NCBI RefSeq assembly: GCF_036898095.1
Contig: NC_090761.1
Location: forward strand, 43,378,454-43,442,453
Origin: Palaemon carinicauda
Lineage: Eukaryota; Arthropoda; Malacostraca; Decapoda; Palaemonidae
Direction: 5' to 3'
DNA: 64,000 bases
In this document: positions 29,986 through 40,505 of the stretch, one piece after another
How positions within the stretch are numbered: position 1 is the stretch's first letter
Layout of the letters: every line of letters begins with the position of its first letter
Translations under genes and position numbers: made by a program
The notes under the pieces: generated by a model
Databases searched by the model: none
Told to the model about the DNA's origin: nothing
What the model saw: the letters and a program-made list of their open reading frames with translations, nothing else

Positions 29986-31412
29986 CGACTGGCTTTTAAG
30001 AGCTCCCACAAGTCGTCGCTGTCTGGAGATTTTCAAATGGACTATGGATCTGACCAAGGAACTGGGCCTCCTGGTCAATTTTGAGGAGTCTCAGCTCGTT
30101 CCATCCCAGACCATTGTCTACTTGGGTATGGATCTTCAGAGTCGAGCTTTTCGGACTTTTCCGTCGGCCTCAAGGATCTTCCAAGCCCTAGAATGCATCC
30201 AGAGCATGCTGAGAAGGAACCGATGCTCAGTCAGGTAGTGGATGAGTCTAACAGGGACAGTTTCATCGCTGGCCCTGTTCATCGTGTTAGGGAGACTCCA
30301 CCTCCCCCCCCTTCAGTATCATCTAGCTGCTCACTGGATAAAGGACATGACGCTAGAGACGGTCTCAGTTCCTGTTTCCGAAGAGAGGAGGTCTTCTCTC
30401 GCGTGGTGTAAGAACAGCTTTCTTCTCAAGGAAGTCTACCCTTGGCTGTTCAGAAACACGACCGCCGTCTCCTCTCGGACGCATCAGACACGGGCTGGGG
30501 TGCGACTTTGGACGGACAAGAATGCTCGGGAACATGGAATCAGGAGCAAAGGACACTTCACATCAATTGCAAGGAGTTGTTGGCGGTTATTCTGGCCTTG
30601 ATAAACTTCAAGTCCCTCCAGCTTAACAAAGTGGTGGAGGTGGACTCTGACAACACCACAGCCCTGGCTTACATCTTCAAGCAGGGAGGGACTCTTTCGT
30701 GGAAGTTGTTCTAGATCGCAAGGGACCTACTCATCTGGTCTAAAGATCGAAAGCTAACTGGTAACGAGGTTCATTCAGGGCGGTATGAATGTCATGGCAG
30801 ATCACCTCAGACGGAAGGGTCAGGTCATCCCCACAGAGTGGACCCTTCTCAAGAATGTTTGCAACAGACTTTGGGCCCTGTGGGGTCAGCCAACCATAGA
30901 TCTGTTCACTACCTCGATAACCTAGAGACTCCTGTTGTATTGTTCTCCGATTCCAGACCCAGCAGCAGTTCACGTGGATGCTTTTCTGCTGGATTGGTTC
31001 CATCTCGACCTGTATGCATTCCCGCCGTTCTAGATTGTCAACAGGGTACTTCAGAAGTTCTCCTCTCACAAAGGGACACGGCTGACGTTGGTTGGCTCCG
31101 CTCTGGTCCGCGAGAGAATGGTTCTTAGAGGTACTGCAATGGCTGGTCGACATTCCCAGGACTCTTCCTCTAGGAGTGAACCTTCTAAGTCTACCTCACG
31201 TAAAGAAGGTACACCCAATCCTCCACGCTCTTCGTCTGACTGCCTTCAGACTTTCGAAAGACTCTCAAGAGCTAGGGGCTTTTCGAAGGAGGCAGCCAGA
31301 GCGATTGCCAAAGCAAGGAGAACATCCACTCTCAGAATCTATCAGTCTCAAGGGGAAGTCTTCCGTAGCTGGTACAAGACCAATGCAGTTTCCTCAACCA
31401 GTACCACTGTAA
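29986..31412 (+). pseudogene. E4 RT / RNase H / Dam-like remnant
   Basis: RT starts at the second half of motif C (GACGACTGGCTTTTAAGAG), so fingers and motifs A and B are absent. A stop lies at 30,236 (CSVR-stop-WMSLTG). RNase H pieces SDASDTGWGATLDGQECSG (30,478), HINCKELLAVILAL (30,563) and DSDNTTALAYIFKQGG (30,645) share one frame. The Dam-like region follows with breaks. Not functional. Confidence 0.82.
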
Positions 31413-32305
31413 CCCAGATTGCTGACTTCCTGTTATATCTAAGGAAAGTAAGATCCCTTTCAGCTCCTACGATCAAGGGTTACAGAAGTATGTTGGCAGC
31501 GGTTTTCCGCCACAGAGGCTTGGATCTTTCCACCAACAAAGATCTACAGGACCTCCTTAGGTCTTTTGAGACCTCAAAGGAACGTCGGTTGTCCACTCCA
31601 GGCTGGAATCTAGACGTGGTCCTAAGGTTCCTTATGTCATCAAGATTTGAACCTCTCCAATCAGCCTCTTTTTAGGACCTCACATTAAGAACTCTTTTCC
31701 TCGTGTGCTTGACAACAGCTAAAAGAGTAAGTGAGATCCACGCCTTCAGCAGGATCATTGTTTTCACATCTGAAACGGCTACATGTTCCTTGCAGCTCGG
31801 TTTTTGCTAACGAGCTTCCTTCACGTCCTTGGCCTAAGTCGTTCGAGATCCCAAGCCTGTCCAACTTGGTGGGGAATGATCTGAAGAGAGTACTTTGCCC
31901 AGTTAGAGCTCTTAGGTACTATCTAAAAAGGTCTTAACCTTTACAAGGACAATCAGAAGCCTTATAGTGTGCTATCAAGAAACCTTCTTTTCCAAGTTCT
32001 AAGAACTCAGTTTCTTACTATTCAGGCTTCTGATTAGAGAAAAACATTCTCATCTGAAGGAAGAAGACCTTGCTTTGCTGAAGGTAAGGACACATGAAGT
32101 GGGAGCTGTGGCTACTTCAGTGGCCTTCAAACAGAACCATTCTCTGCAGAGTGTTATGGATGCAACCTATTGGAGAAGCAAGTCAGTGTTCGCATCATTC
32201 TATCTCAAAGATGTCCAGTCTCTTTACGAGTACTGCTACACCCTGGGACCATTCGTAGCAACAAATGCAGTAGTAGGCGAGGGCTCAGCCACTACATTCC
32301 CATAA
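31118..32305 (+). pseudogene. E4 tyrosine recombinase remnant
   Basis: ATG at 31,118 matches the YR start of E2 and E5. Open to a TAG at 31,673 (ASF-stop-DLTL). Further frame changes lie near 31,800 (FGFLAK region deleted) and 32,010. HEVGAVATS near 32,094 replaces HEVRAVATS, so the second catalytic Arg is Gly. The end matches E2 with TAA at 32,303. Confidence 0.87.
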
Positions 32306-32691
32306 TCCCATAACCTTTTAACCTTTCTCTTGAATACTTTTTATGGGTTGTACAGTCGGCTAAGAAGCCTTCCACATCCTTGTTGATTTGGCGGGTGGTC
32401 AATTCTTTCTTGAGAAGCGCCGAGGTTAAAGGTTGTGATGAGGTCCTTTAGTATGGGTTGCAGCCCTGTATACTTTAGCACCTTTGAGTTGATTCAGCCT
32501 CCCAAGAGGAACGCTGCGCTCAGTAAGGAAGACGATCTTATTAAAGGCAGAGTAACGGTTCAAGTCGACTTCCTTACCAGGTACTTATTATTTCATTGTT
32601 ATTGTGGATAACTGATTATATGAAATACGGGATACTTAGCTATCCTTTAGTCTTGTACACTGGTTTTTCACCCACCCCCCTGGGTGTGAAT

Positions 32692-33021
32692 CAGCTACAT
32701 GATTATCGGGTAAGTTTAATATTGAAAAATGTTATTTTTATTAGTAAAATAAATTTTTGAATATACTTACCCGATAATCATGATTTAATCGACCCTCCCT
32801 TCCTCCCCATAGAGAACCAGTGGACCGAGGAATAATTGAGGAGGTGTCAACAAGAAGTACTTGAGTACCTGGCCACAGGTGGCGCTGGTAATTACACCCC
32901 CTTCTAGTATTGTGATAGCTGGCGTATCCCTCCATAGAATTCTGTCGGGCAACGGAGTTGACAGCTACATGATTATCGGGTAAGTATATTCAAAAATTTA
33001 TTTTACTAATAAAAATAACAT
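32692..33021 (+). repeat. E4 ICR and right ITR
   Basis: ICR 32,692-32,782 with the same 37 + 54 nt composition as E2. The junction is at 32,728/32,729. The right ITR ends at 33,021 (AACAT). The preceding hairpin CACCCACCCCCCTGGGTGTG lies near 32,670. Confidence 0.92.
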
Positions 33022-33670
33022 GTTTATTTCTGAAAATGGCTAATTTGGCTGCTGAAAAGGAATTAGGTCAAGATTGATATTTAATACTGTATAGTTATAA
33101 TTTTAGAATTCAGATAAGTTCAGAGTTAGGCTTCTTGAGGCCAAATTTTGATTGGTTTATTTCAAATCTCTCTTGATGGCTGGAGAAAATAGTTAAGGGA
33201 GAGTTAAATCTGTGGCCAAATCAGGTAGTTTACTAAAATTAAGGTCTTTGTCGTCTCCCTCTGGCCCCTAGTTACACGCACTTTACTAGTCTGTTCCTGC
33301 TATCATCATTCTATCCTACTATCCAACTGGTTTAAACTATCACTCCACATTGCAAGTGCAGGAAAAATCAAAGCTGAATGGCATCTCCAGCTCTAGTGCT
33401 GCACCATCGGGTGCAAATCCCATAAATCAAATTAAATCAGCTAGTCAGTAGTGGGTATTCGAAAAGAAATTTTAGTTCTTAATCTTTTTTCTATTTTCAC
33501 CAGCAGGAAACATAAATCTATGGTATGTAATAATTCGCCTTTCAGTTGTATTTGTTATGTATCAGTTTATCTTTCAGTTGTATGAAGATTAATAAAGCTA
33601 GAGGTAACCAGTTGTCTTATAAAAGTCAAGAAAATCTATCCAACAATTGCATAGTACTTTGAAATAAGAT
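33022..33670. other. AT-rich sequence between E4 and E5
   Basis: No coding frame or repeat family recognised. This is likely the pre-insertion genomic DNA shared by both neighbours. Confidence 0.5.
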
Positions 33671-33845
33671 TTTTAAATATTTAACTTAGCCGGTGAATAT
33701 ATAGCTGCAACTCTGTTGCTCGACAGACAAACTGTACAGAAAAAACTCGCCAGCGATCGCTATACAGGTTGTGGGTGTGCCCAACAGCGCCATCTGTCGA
33801 CCAGATACCCAGCTCTATGTAAACAAAGACTCAATTTTCTCTCTG
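33671..33845 (+). repeat. E5 left inverted terminal repeat
   Basis: Inverse of about 40,310-40,480: TGTTGCTCGACAGACAAACT, CAGCGATCGCTATACAGGTT and ACAGCGCCATCTGTCGACCA blocks match. The outer 13 nt are not repeated at the right end. Confidence 0.92.
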
Positions 33846-34053
33846 TCGAGGTGTCGACAAGACGTACTTTACTCGCTGTTGCTAAACTGGAGTTTTTCAC
33901 ATCTTATTGGTGAAGTACTATATTCTGGTTTTGAGCTTTCGCTGTGCAGGGTTTTTCTTCAAACAAATCCTTGAACTCTTTTTTTTTTTTTTGTAACGGA
34001 TTCATTGTTGATGACTTAGATCGTTTTTGGAATTTTCCCTTGACCAATTCAAA

Positions 34054-36810
34054 ATGGCTGACCCTTCACAAGTTCCCAAATTTAGGAAATGCAATGCTAG
34101 GGACTGTTCTAGGCGTCTTCCGAAGGCTTCTATCGACCCTCACACTGTTTGTTCCAATTGTCGGGGTAAAACCTGTCAATTGGAAGATCGGTGTGAGGAG
34201 TGCGTGGGCCTTTCGGAATTCGATTTTATCGAATTTGAAAAGTACACACGCAGGCTAGAGAGAGATAGAGTTAGGAGAAGTTCCTCTAGGTCTATTGATG
34301 TTTCCTCTCCTCATGCCCCACAACCTATTCCTTCCCCTGTAGTGGTTGTTCCTAACCCCCCTCCTAGCACTCAGGAACCATCGATGGCTGACATGATGCG
34401 TGCCATCCAGGCTCTGGGTGAGAGAGTTGAGTCCCTTGCAAGTGACCGCAATCAGCTCATGGCGGATGTTAAGGAGCTTAAGTGCCAAAGTGCAGTGGGA
34501 AGTGCTAAAGTGCCAAGTGATAGTGTTGTGGACAGTGTTGCGCTTGAGGGTTCGTCTGTTCGTGCCTGTCGTCCTCCTAGTCCGGGACCTCTTGCAAGCT
34601 CCCAAGTCCAGGGGAGAAGCAATGTCGTACGACGCATGGGTTCGAGAGGCTTTAATCAGCGAACAGACGTTCCCTCCATGGTATCGGGCGTATCTCCCCA
34701 AGATCGCCCCTACCTACGTAAGACGAGAGAGCCCATTTATACCTCGTCGTCTGAAGGCGCTTCTCGTAAGAAACTTTGGACCAAGGTCTCACGGCCTTTA
34801 AAACGTAAATCGGTCCCTTCAGGACAAGTCCAACGTCCCGGTTGTAGCCACTGGGTCAGTTCGGACTCGTTGCCGTCATCTGATGACTGCTCACCGCCTA
34901 AGAGAGGCAAAGCGGTACCGCTTCAGACACTAACACCGTCTGTCGCCGCACCTGCTCCCGTAGACCCTAAATGGACTTTGCTGCAAGACATGCAGTCCAA
35001 GCTTACGTCTTTGATGCAGGACTTTCATGCGGAGAAGGTTGCTGCCGTACCAGCAGCTGGTGCAGTACCTAGCCTACAACCTTCCAAGCGATCGGTTGTG
35101 CGTCCTGTTGACACTGAGGTAACCTTCTCACGTACACCAGTTGAGGGGGTTCCTCCACCGATGCGATCCAGTGTGGGCTGCCAGCCGCATGTTGACGTTA
35201 AGCGACGCACGGATGTTGTTGTTGACGTTTGGACGTTCAACAACCATCAGAGGTGACTTGTTTTGACGCGGTGCGTCAACCTCCGCAACCCAGTGTGGTT
35301 TCCACTGCGCAACCCAGTCAGTCTAGACAGTCTCGGGTAGACGCTGTGCGTCCTCGCGCTACCATGGTTGTTGACAGTTCACAGACTGTGCAGCAGTTCC
35401 ATGACGTTGCGTCCGGCTCCGTCACGCATGCACCAGTACGACCGGACTCAGCGAACCAGACGTTACCCACTCCGTTGCCGTTTCCTCATCAGTTTTCGGA
35501 TGAGGAACTTTCTGATGATGATGTTGCTGCACATCAAGATGATCAACAATCAGAACTGGACGAGCCTAAGTCAACTCAACCCTCTTTGGACTTTAGAAAA
35601 GTTTTGGCTATTTTCAAAGAGTTGTTTCCTGACCAGTTTGTTTCTGTGGCTCCTCGTTCTCCGCCTTCAGAGTTTGTTTTAGGCATGCCTTCTACCGCAC
35701 CTGCCTTTACTAGACTCGTCCTCGCACGCTCGTCCAAGAGAGCTTTGCGGGTGATAGGAGACTGGTTAGAGTCCAAGAAGAGTTTAGGGAAGACAGCATT
35801 TGCTTTTCCCCCTGCTAGACTCTCTTCTAGATCGAGCGTCTGGTATGCCACGGGAGAAGTTCTCGGCTTGGGAGTTCCTGCCTCTGCCCAGGGCGACTTC
35901 TCAAGTCTTGTAGACTCTCCCCGCCGCCTTGCCATGAGACGCTCAAAGATTTGTTGGTCATCATCGGACCTGGACCACTTTATGAAAGGAATCTTTAGGG
36001 TTTTTGAAGTCTTTAACTTCTTAGACTGGTGCCTAGGAGCCCTGAGCAGAAAAATCTCTTCGACAGATAAAGAGACTTCTTTGCTCAATATGTCCTGCAT
36101 GGACAAGGCCGTCCGTGATGGGTCCAATGAGCTTGCTGCCTCATTTGTGTCCGGAGTCCTGAAAAAGCGAGAGTCTCTCTGCTCGTTCCTTTCTCTGCCC
36201 AGGGCGACTTCTCAAGTCTTGTAGACTCTCCCGCCGCCTTGCCATGAGACGCTCAAAGATTTGTTGGTCATCATCGGACCTGGACCACCTTATGAAAGGA
36301 ATCTTTAGGGCTTTTGAAGTCTTTAACTTCTTAGACTGGTGCCTAGGAGCCCTGAGCAGAAAAATCTCTTCGACAGATAAAGAGACTTCTTTGCTCAATA
36401 TGTCCTGCATGGACAAGGCCGTCCGTGATGGGTCCAATGAGCTTGCTGCCTCATTTGTGTCCGGAGTCCTGAAAAAGCGAGAGTCTCTCTGCTCGTTCCT
36501 TTCTGCTGGAGTTACACCGTACCAGAGATCTGAGCTTCTCTTTGCTCCCCTTTCCAAGTGCCTATTTCCAGAAGTCCTGTTAAAGGAAATAGCTGCTTCG
36601 TTAGTGCAGAAGGACACTCACGATCTTGTTGCGTCCTCAGCTCGCAAAGCTCCCCCTTTGCCTACATTGTCAGCTAGACCGAGGATTGACACTCCAACGT
36701 CTCGCTTTATTCCGCCCTTTCGTGGCAGAGCCTCCAGCAGAGGAGGTGCTCGTGCCGAAGGGAAGCGAGGGAAGAGGAAAGGATCCAAGTCCTCTAAGGG
36801 CAGAGTCTGA
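34054..36810 (+). pseudogene. E5 ORF1, Gag-like protein with frame breaks
   Basis: ATG 34,054 (MADPSQVPKF) was chosen over the upstream ATG at 34,027 because E3 and E4 gag also start MADPSL. Cys/His cluster: C13, C18, H30, C33, C36, C41, C47, C50. A short helical segment (MMRAIQALGERVESLASDRNQ) follows, then Ser/Pro-rich and Val/Asp-rich regions. The frame changes near 35,235 (DVWTFNN to DVQQPSEV). The conserved C-terminal block (35,575-36,180) is followed by a 311-bp tandem copy (36,194-36,503) that shifts the frame. The final segment reads to 36,810 with a basic tail (RGKRKGSKSSKGRV). Full-length Gag cannot be made without two frame corrections. Confidence 0.87.
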
Positions 36811-38869
36811 CTGCCCGCAACTTCAGACAGCAGTGGGAGCCAGACTCAAGAACTTCTGGCAAGCCTGGGAGAAGAGAGGCGCAGATTCACAATCTGTCAA
36901 GTTGCTCAGAGAGGGGTACAAGATCCCTTTTGTACGCAAACCCCCTCTAGCAACGTCTCCCATCGATCTCTCTCCCAGGTACAGAGAGGAAGAAAAGAGA
37001 CAAGCCCTGAAACTGGAAGTGTCTCTTTTGCTAGAGAAGGGAGCGGTGGTCAAAGTTTTGGACCTTCAATCACCGGGATTCTACAACCGCCTCTTCCTGG
37101 TTTCAAAGAAGACAGGAGGGTGGAGGCCGGTGCGAGACGTCAGTGCTCTAAATGTCTTTGTCACAAAGACGAAGTTCTCCATGGAGACCACAAAGTCAGT
37201 CTTAGCAGCGGTCAAAAGGGAAGACTGGATGGTCTCCCTAGACCTAAGGGACGCCTACTTCCACGTCTCCATCCACTCAGACTCCCAACCTTTTCTGAGA
37301 TTCGTTTTCGAAGATGTGGTCTACCAGTTTCGGGCCCTGTGCTTTGGCCTAAGCACAGCTCCTCTCGTGTTTACGAGGCTGATGAGGAATGCAGCCAAAT
37401 TCCTCCATTTATCGGACATCCGAGCCTCCCTTTATTTGGACGACTGGCTTCTCAGAGCCTCTTCCAGTCGTCGCTGTCTGAAGGATCTCAAGTGGACTCT
37501 AGATCTGACCAAGGAATTGGGACTCCTTGTCAATTTGGAAAAGTCGCAACTGGTCCCATCCCAAACTATTGTGTATTTAGGGATGGAGATTCACAGTCTA
37601 GCTTTTCGGGCTTTTCCGTCGGCCCCCAGAATAAGTCAAGCCCTGTTATTCATCCAGAACATGCTGAAGAAGGAACGCTGCTCAGTCAGGCTGTGGATGA
37701 GTCTGGTAGGGACCCTATCATCCCTGGAACAATTTGTGTCATTAGGAAGACTACACCTCCGTCCACTTCAATACCATCTAGCTTTTCACTGGAAAAAGGA
37801 CAAGACACTAGAAGCGGTCTCGATCCCGATTTCCGAAAAGATGAAGTCTTGTCTGACTTGGTGGAAGGACAATATCAACTTAAGAGAGGGTCTTCCCCTG
37901 GCTGTTCAGACTCCCAACCACGTTCTCTTCTCGGACGCATCGGACGTGGGCTGGGGCGCGACACTAGACGGTCGGGAATGCTCAGGACTGTGGAACTCGA
38001 GTCAGAGGAACATGCATATCAACTGCAAGGAGCTGTTGGCAGTACATCTGGCCTTGAAAAGCTTCAATTCTCTCCTTCGAGGCAAAGTGGTGGAAGTGAA
38101 CTCAGACAACACCACGGCCTTGGCGTACATCTCCAAGCAAGGAGGGACCCACTCACTGACGTTGTACGAGATCGCAAGGGACCTGCTCATCTGGTCAAAA
38201 GGTCAAGACATCTCACTAGTAACGAGGTTCATCCAAGGCAACTTGAATGTCATAGCAGATTGTCTCAGTCAGAAAGGGCAAGTAATTCCAACAGAATGGA
38301 CCCTCCACAAGGATGTGTGCAAGAGACTTTGGGCCACTTGGGGTCAACCAACCATAGATCTCTTTGCAACCTCACTGACCAAGAGGCTTCCAATCTATTG
38401 CTCCCCAGTCCCGGACCCAGCAGCAATACATATAGATGCCTTTCTCCTAGATTGGTCACATCTAGATCTCTACGCATTCCCACCGATCAAGATTGTCAAC
38501 AAGGTACTGCAGAAGTTCGCCTCTCACGAAGGGACAAGGTTGACGCTAGTTGCTCCCCTCTGGCCCGCGAGAGAATGGTTCACCGAGGTACTTCGATGGC
38601 TAGTAGACGTTCCCAGAAGTCTTCCTCTAAGGGTGGACCTTCTACGTCAGCCTCACGTAAAGAAGGTACACCAAAGCCTCCTCGCTCTTCGTCTGACTGC
38701 CTTCAGACTATCGAAAGACTCTCGAGAGCTAGAGGCTTTTCGAAGGAGGCAGCCAGTGCGATTGCTAGAGCAAGGAGAGCATCCACCATTAGAGTCTACC
38801 AATCGAAGTGGGAAGTCTTCCGAGACTGGTGCAAGTCAGTCTCTGTATCCTCGACCAGTACCTCTGTAG
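36626..38869 (+). CDS. E5 RT / RNase H / Dam-like polyprotein
   Basis: A 747-residue uninterrupted frame, +1 relative to the gag C-terminus and overlapping it by up to 185 nt; homology with E2 begins near residue 35 (AEPPAEE). RT motif A SLDLRDAYFHVSIH (Asp206), motif B LCFGLSTAPLVF and motif C YLDD (270-273). RNase H: FSDASDVGWGATLDG, INCKELLAVHLAL, NSDNTTALAYISKQGG. The fourth acidic position reads IADCLSQ. The Dam-like segment TIDLFATSLTKRLPIYCSPV ... YAFPPIK ... LVAPLWPAREWF has FPPI where active enzymes have D/N-P-P-Y/F. The last 295 nt overlap YR. Likely functional for RT and RNase H; methylase activity is doubtful. Confidence 0.93.
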   Translation: MLRPQLAKLPLCLHCQLDRGLTLQRLALFRPFVAEPPAEEVLVPKGSEGRGKDPSPLRAESDCPQLQTAVGARLKNFWQAWEKRGADSQSVKLLREGYKIPFVRKPPLATSPIDLSPRYREEEKRQALKLEVSLLLEKGAVVKVLDLQSPGFYNRLFLVSKKTGGWRPVRDVSALNVFVTKTKFSMETTKSVLAAVKREDWMVSLDLRDAYFHVSIHSDSQPFLRFVFEDVVYQFRALCFGLSTAPLVFTRLMRNAAKFLHLSDIRASLYLDDWLLRASSSRRCLKDLKWTLDLTKELGLLVNLEKSQLVPSQTIVYLGMEIHSLAFRAFPSAPRISQALLFIQNMLKKERCSVRLWMSLVGTLSSLEQFVSLGRLHLRPLQYHLAFHWKKDKTLEAVSIPISEKMKSCLTWWKDNINLREGLPLAVQTPNHVLFSDASDVGWGATLDGRECSGLWNSSQRNMHINCKELLAVHLALKSFNSLLRGKVVEVNSDNTTALAYISKQGGTHSLTLYEIARDLLIWSKGQDISLVTRFIQGNLNVIADCLSQKGQVIPTEWTLHKDVCKRLWATWGQPTIDLFATSLTKRLPIYCSPVPDPAAIHIDAFLLDWSHLDLYAFPPIKIVNKVLQKFASHEGTRLTLVAPLWPAREWFTEVLRWLVDVPRSLPLRVDLLRQPHVKKVHQSLLALRLTAFRLSKDSRELEAFRRRQPVRLLEQGEHPPLESTNRSGKSSETGASQSLYPRPVPL

Positions 38870-39768
38870 CCCAAATAGCTGATTTTCTCTTATACCTGAG
38901 AAAAGGACGATCCCTTTCAGCTCCCACTATCAAGGGCTACAGAAGCATGTTGGCATCGGTCTTCCGGCATAGAGGCTTAGATCTTTCCAACAATAAAGAT
39001 CTTCAAGACCTCCTTAAGTCTTTTGAGACCACTAAGGAGCGTCGTTTGGTTACACCTGGTTGGAATTTAGACGTGGTACTAAGATTCCTCATGTCAGACA
39101 GGTTTGAGCCGCTACAATCAGCCTCCCTGAAAGATCTCACTCTAAAGACACTTTTCCTGGTATGCTTAGCCTCAGCTAAAAGAGTCAGTGAGATTCATGC
39201 CTTCAGCAAGAACATCGGATTTTCGTCAGAAAAAGCCACATGTTCGCTACAACTTGGTTTTCTAGCCAAAAATGAGCTGCCTTCTCGGCCTTTGCCTAAA
39301 TCTTTCGATATTCCCAGCTTATCGGAGATTGTAGGCAATGAACTAGAAAGAGTCTTATGCCCTGTGAGAGCTCTTAAGTTCTATCTAAAGCGTACTAAAC
39401 CTTTACGAGGCCAATCTGAAGCTTTATGGTGTTCAGTTAAGAAACCATCTTTGCCTATGTCAAAGAATGCTTTATCATACTTTATCAGGTTGTTAATACG
39501 AGAAGCTCATTCACATCTGAGTGAGGAAGACCAAGCTTTGCTTAAGGTGAAGACGCACGAAGTTAGAGCTGTTGCAACTTCCGTGGCCTTTAAGCAAAAT
39601 AGATCTCTGCGAAGTATAATGGACGCAACCTATTGGAGAAGCAAGTCAGTGTTCGCGTCTTTTTATCTAAAGGATGTCCAGTCTCTTTACGAGGACTGCT
39701 ACACACTGGGACCATTCGTAGCACCGAGTGCAGTAGTGGGTGAGGGCTCAACCACTACAATTCCCTAA
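38575..39768 (+). CDS. E5 tyrosine recombinase (YR)
   Basis: 397 residues from the ATG at 38,575, equal in length to E2 YR. Core-binding part: RARGFSKEAASAIARARR and YQSKWEVFRDWC. Catalytic residues: Arg203 (SAKRVSEIHAF), His328 and Arg331 (THEVRAVATS), probable Trp354 (TYWRSKS), Tyr364 (SFYLKDV). The frame is -1 to RT and remains open upstream to 37,120. It acts on the circular cDNA and a chromosomal target; the candidate recombination sites are the inverted arms at the ends and in the ICR. No disabling mutation seen. Confidence 0.93.
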   Translation: MVHRGTSMASRRSQKSSSKGGPSTSASRKEGTPKPPRSSSDCLQTIERLSRARGFSKEAASAIARARRASTIRVYQSKWEVFRDWCKSVSVSSTSTSVAQIADFLLYLRKGRSLSAPTIKGYRSMLASVFRHRGLDLSNNKDLQDLLKSFETTKERRLVTPGWNLDVVLRFLMSDRFEPLQSASLKDLTLKTLFLVCLASAKRVSEIHAFSKNIGFSSEKATCSLQLGFLAKNELPSRPLPKSFDIPSLSEIVGNELERVLCPVRALKFYLKRTKPLRGQSEALWCSVKKPSLPMSKNALSYFIRLLIREAHSHLSEEDQALLKVKTHEVRAVATSVAFKQNRSLRSIMDATYWRSKSVFASFYLKDVQSLYEDCYTLGPFVAPSAVVGEGSTTTIP

Positions 39769-40172
39769 TTCCATACCCTTTTAACCTGTCTCTTGAAATG
39801 TTTTTAATGTTGTTTTTATGGGTTGTCCGGAAGGCTAAGAAGCCTTTCGCCTCCTGGTTGATTTGGCGGGTGGTCAAAGTCATTTCTTGAGAGCGCCTAG
39901 ATTAGGGGTTTTGATGAGGTCCTGTTGTATGGGTTGCAACCCTTGATACTTCAGCTCCTAGGGGTCGATCAGCATCCTAAGAGGATCGCGAGGCTCCGTA
40001 AGGAAGACGTACTTAAAAGGCAGAGTAATCGTTCAAGTCGACTTCCTCACCAGGTACCTATTTATTTTGTTTTTGTTATTTTGATAACTCCTAAAATGAA
40101 ATAAAAAAAACTCTTAGCTCATAAAATGTAAACATATATTACTGGTCTCTACCCACCATCCTGGGTGTGAAT
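39769..40172 (+). promoter_or_regulatory. E5 3' untranslated region with conserved blocks
   Basis: Contains GATTTGGCGGGTGGTCAAAG (39,860), CTTGAGAGCGCC and the pre-ICR inverted repeat CTACCCACCATCCTGGGTGT (near 40,150). All occur in the same order in E1, E2, E3, E4 and E6. Their function is unknown. Confidence 0.6.
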
Positions 40173-40505
40173 CAGCTATATATTCACCGGCTAAGTTAAA
40201 TATTTAAAAATGATATTTTAATTATAAAATAAATTTTTGAATATACTTACCCGGTGAATATATAAATTAAATGACCCTCCCTTCCTCCCCAATAGAGACG
40301 CAGTGGGACGAGGAGAAAATTGAGTCTTTGTTCACATAGAGCTGGGTATCTGGTCGACAGATGGCGCTGTTGGGCACACCCGCAACCTGTATAGCGATCG
40401 CTGGCGAGTTTTTTCTGTACAGTTTGTCTGTCGAGCAACAGAGTTGCAGCTATATATTCTCCGGGTAAGTATATTCAAAAATTTATTTTATAATGAAAAT
40501 ATCAT
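40173..40505 (+). repeat. E5 ICR and right ITR
   Basis: 40,173-40,209 (37 nt) is the exact reverse complement of 33,671-33,707. 40,210-40,264 complements the right terminus with about two mismatches (for example CTCC in the terminus versus CACC). The right ITR follows to 40,505. Confidence 0.93.

Larger units (their letters stand above)
26364..33021 (+). mobile_element. DIRS-like element E4, mosaic and defective
   Basis: About 6.66 kb with family A ITRs nearly identical to E2. The left end TTTTCAATATTAAACTTACC is at 26,364, the ICR at 32,692-32,782 and the right end AACAT at 33,021. Host joins are TTATCT / GTTTATTTC with no target duplication visible. Inside are the noncoding gag-replacing module, an E2-like gag segment, a foreign insert with a 16-bp tandem array, rearranged gag pieces, then RT joined in the middle of motif C, and a broken YR. 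Confidence 0.9.
33671..40505 (+). mobile_element. DIRS-like retrotransposon E5, nearly intact
   Basis: 6,835 bp. Left end TTTTAAATATTTAACTTAGC at 33,671, ICR at 40,173-40,264, right end ATATCAT at 40,505. The ends are placed from the ICR. Gag is broken (frame change near 35,235 and a 311-bp tandem duplication), but the RT/RNase H and YR frames are complete. It is the best reference copy in the window together with E2. The ITR type differs from E2 (GCCGGTGAATATATAGCTGC). Confidence 0.94.

Noticed and set aside
36141..36617. Minus-strand frames of 158-183 codons over E5 gag
   Set aside because: Antisense shadows of a conserved gag block, duplicated with the tandem repeat.
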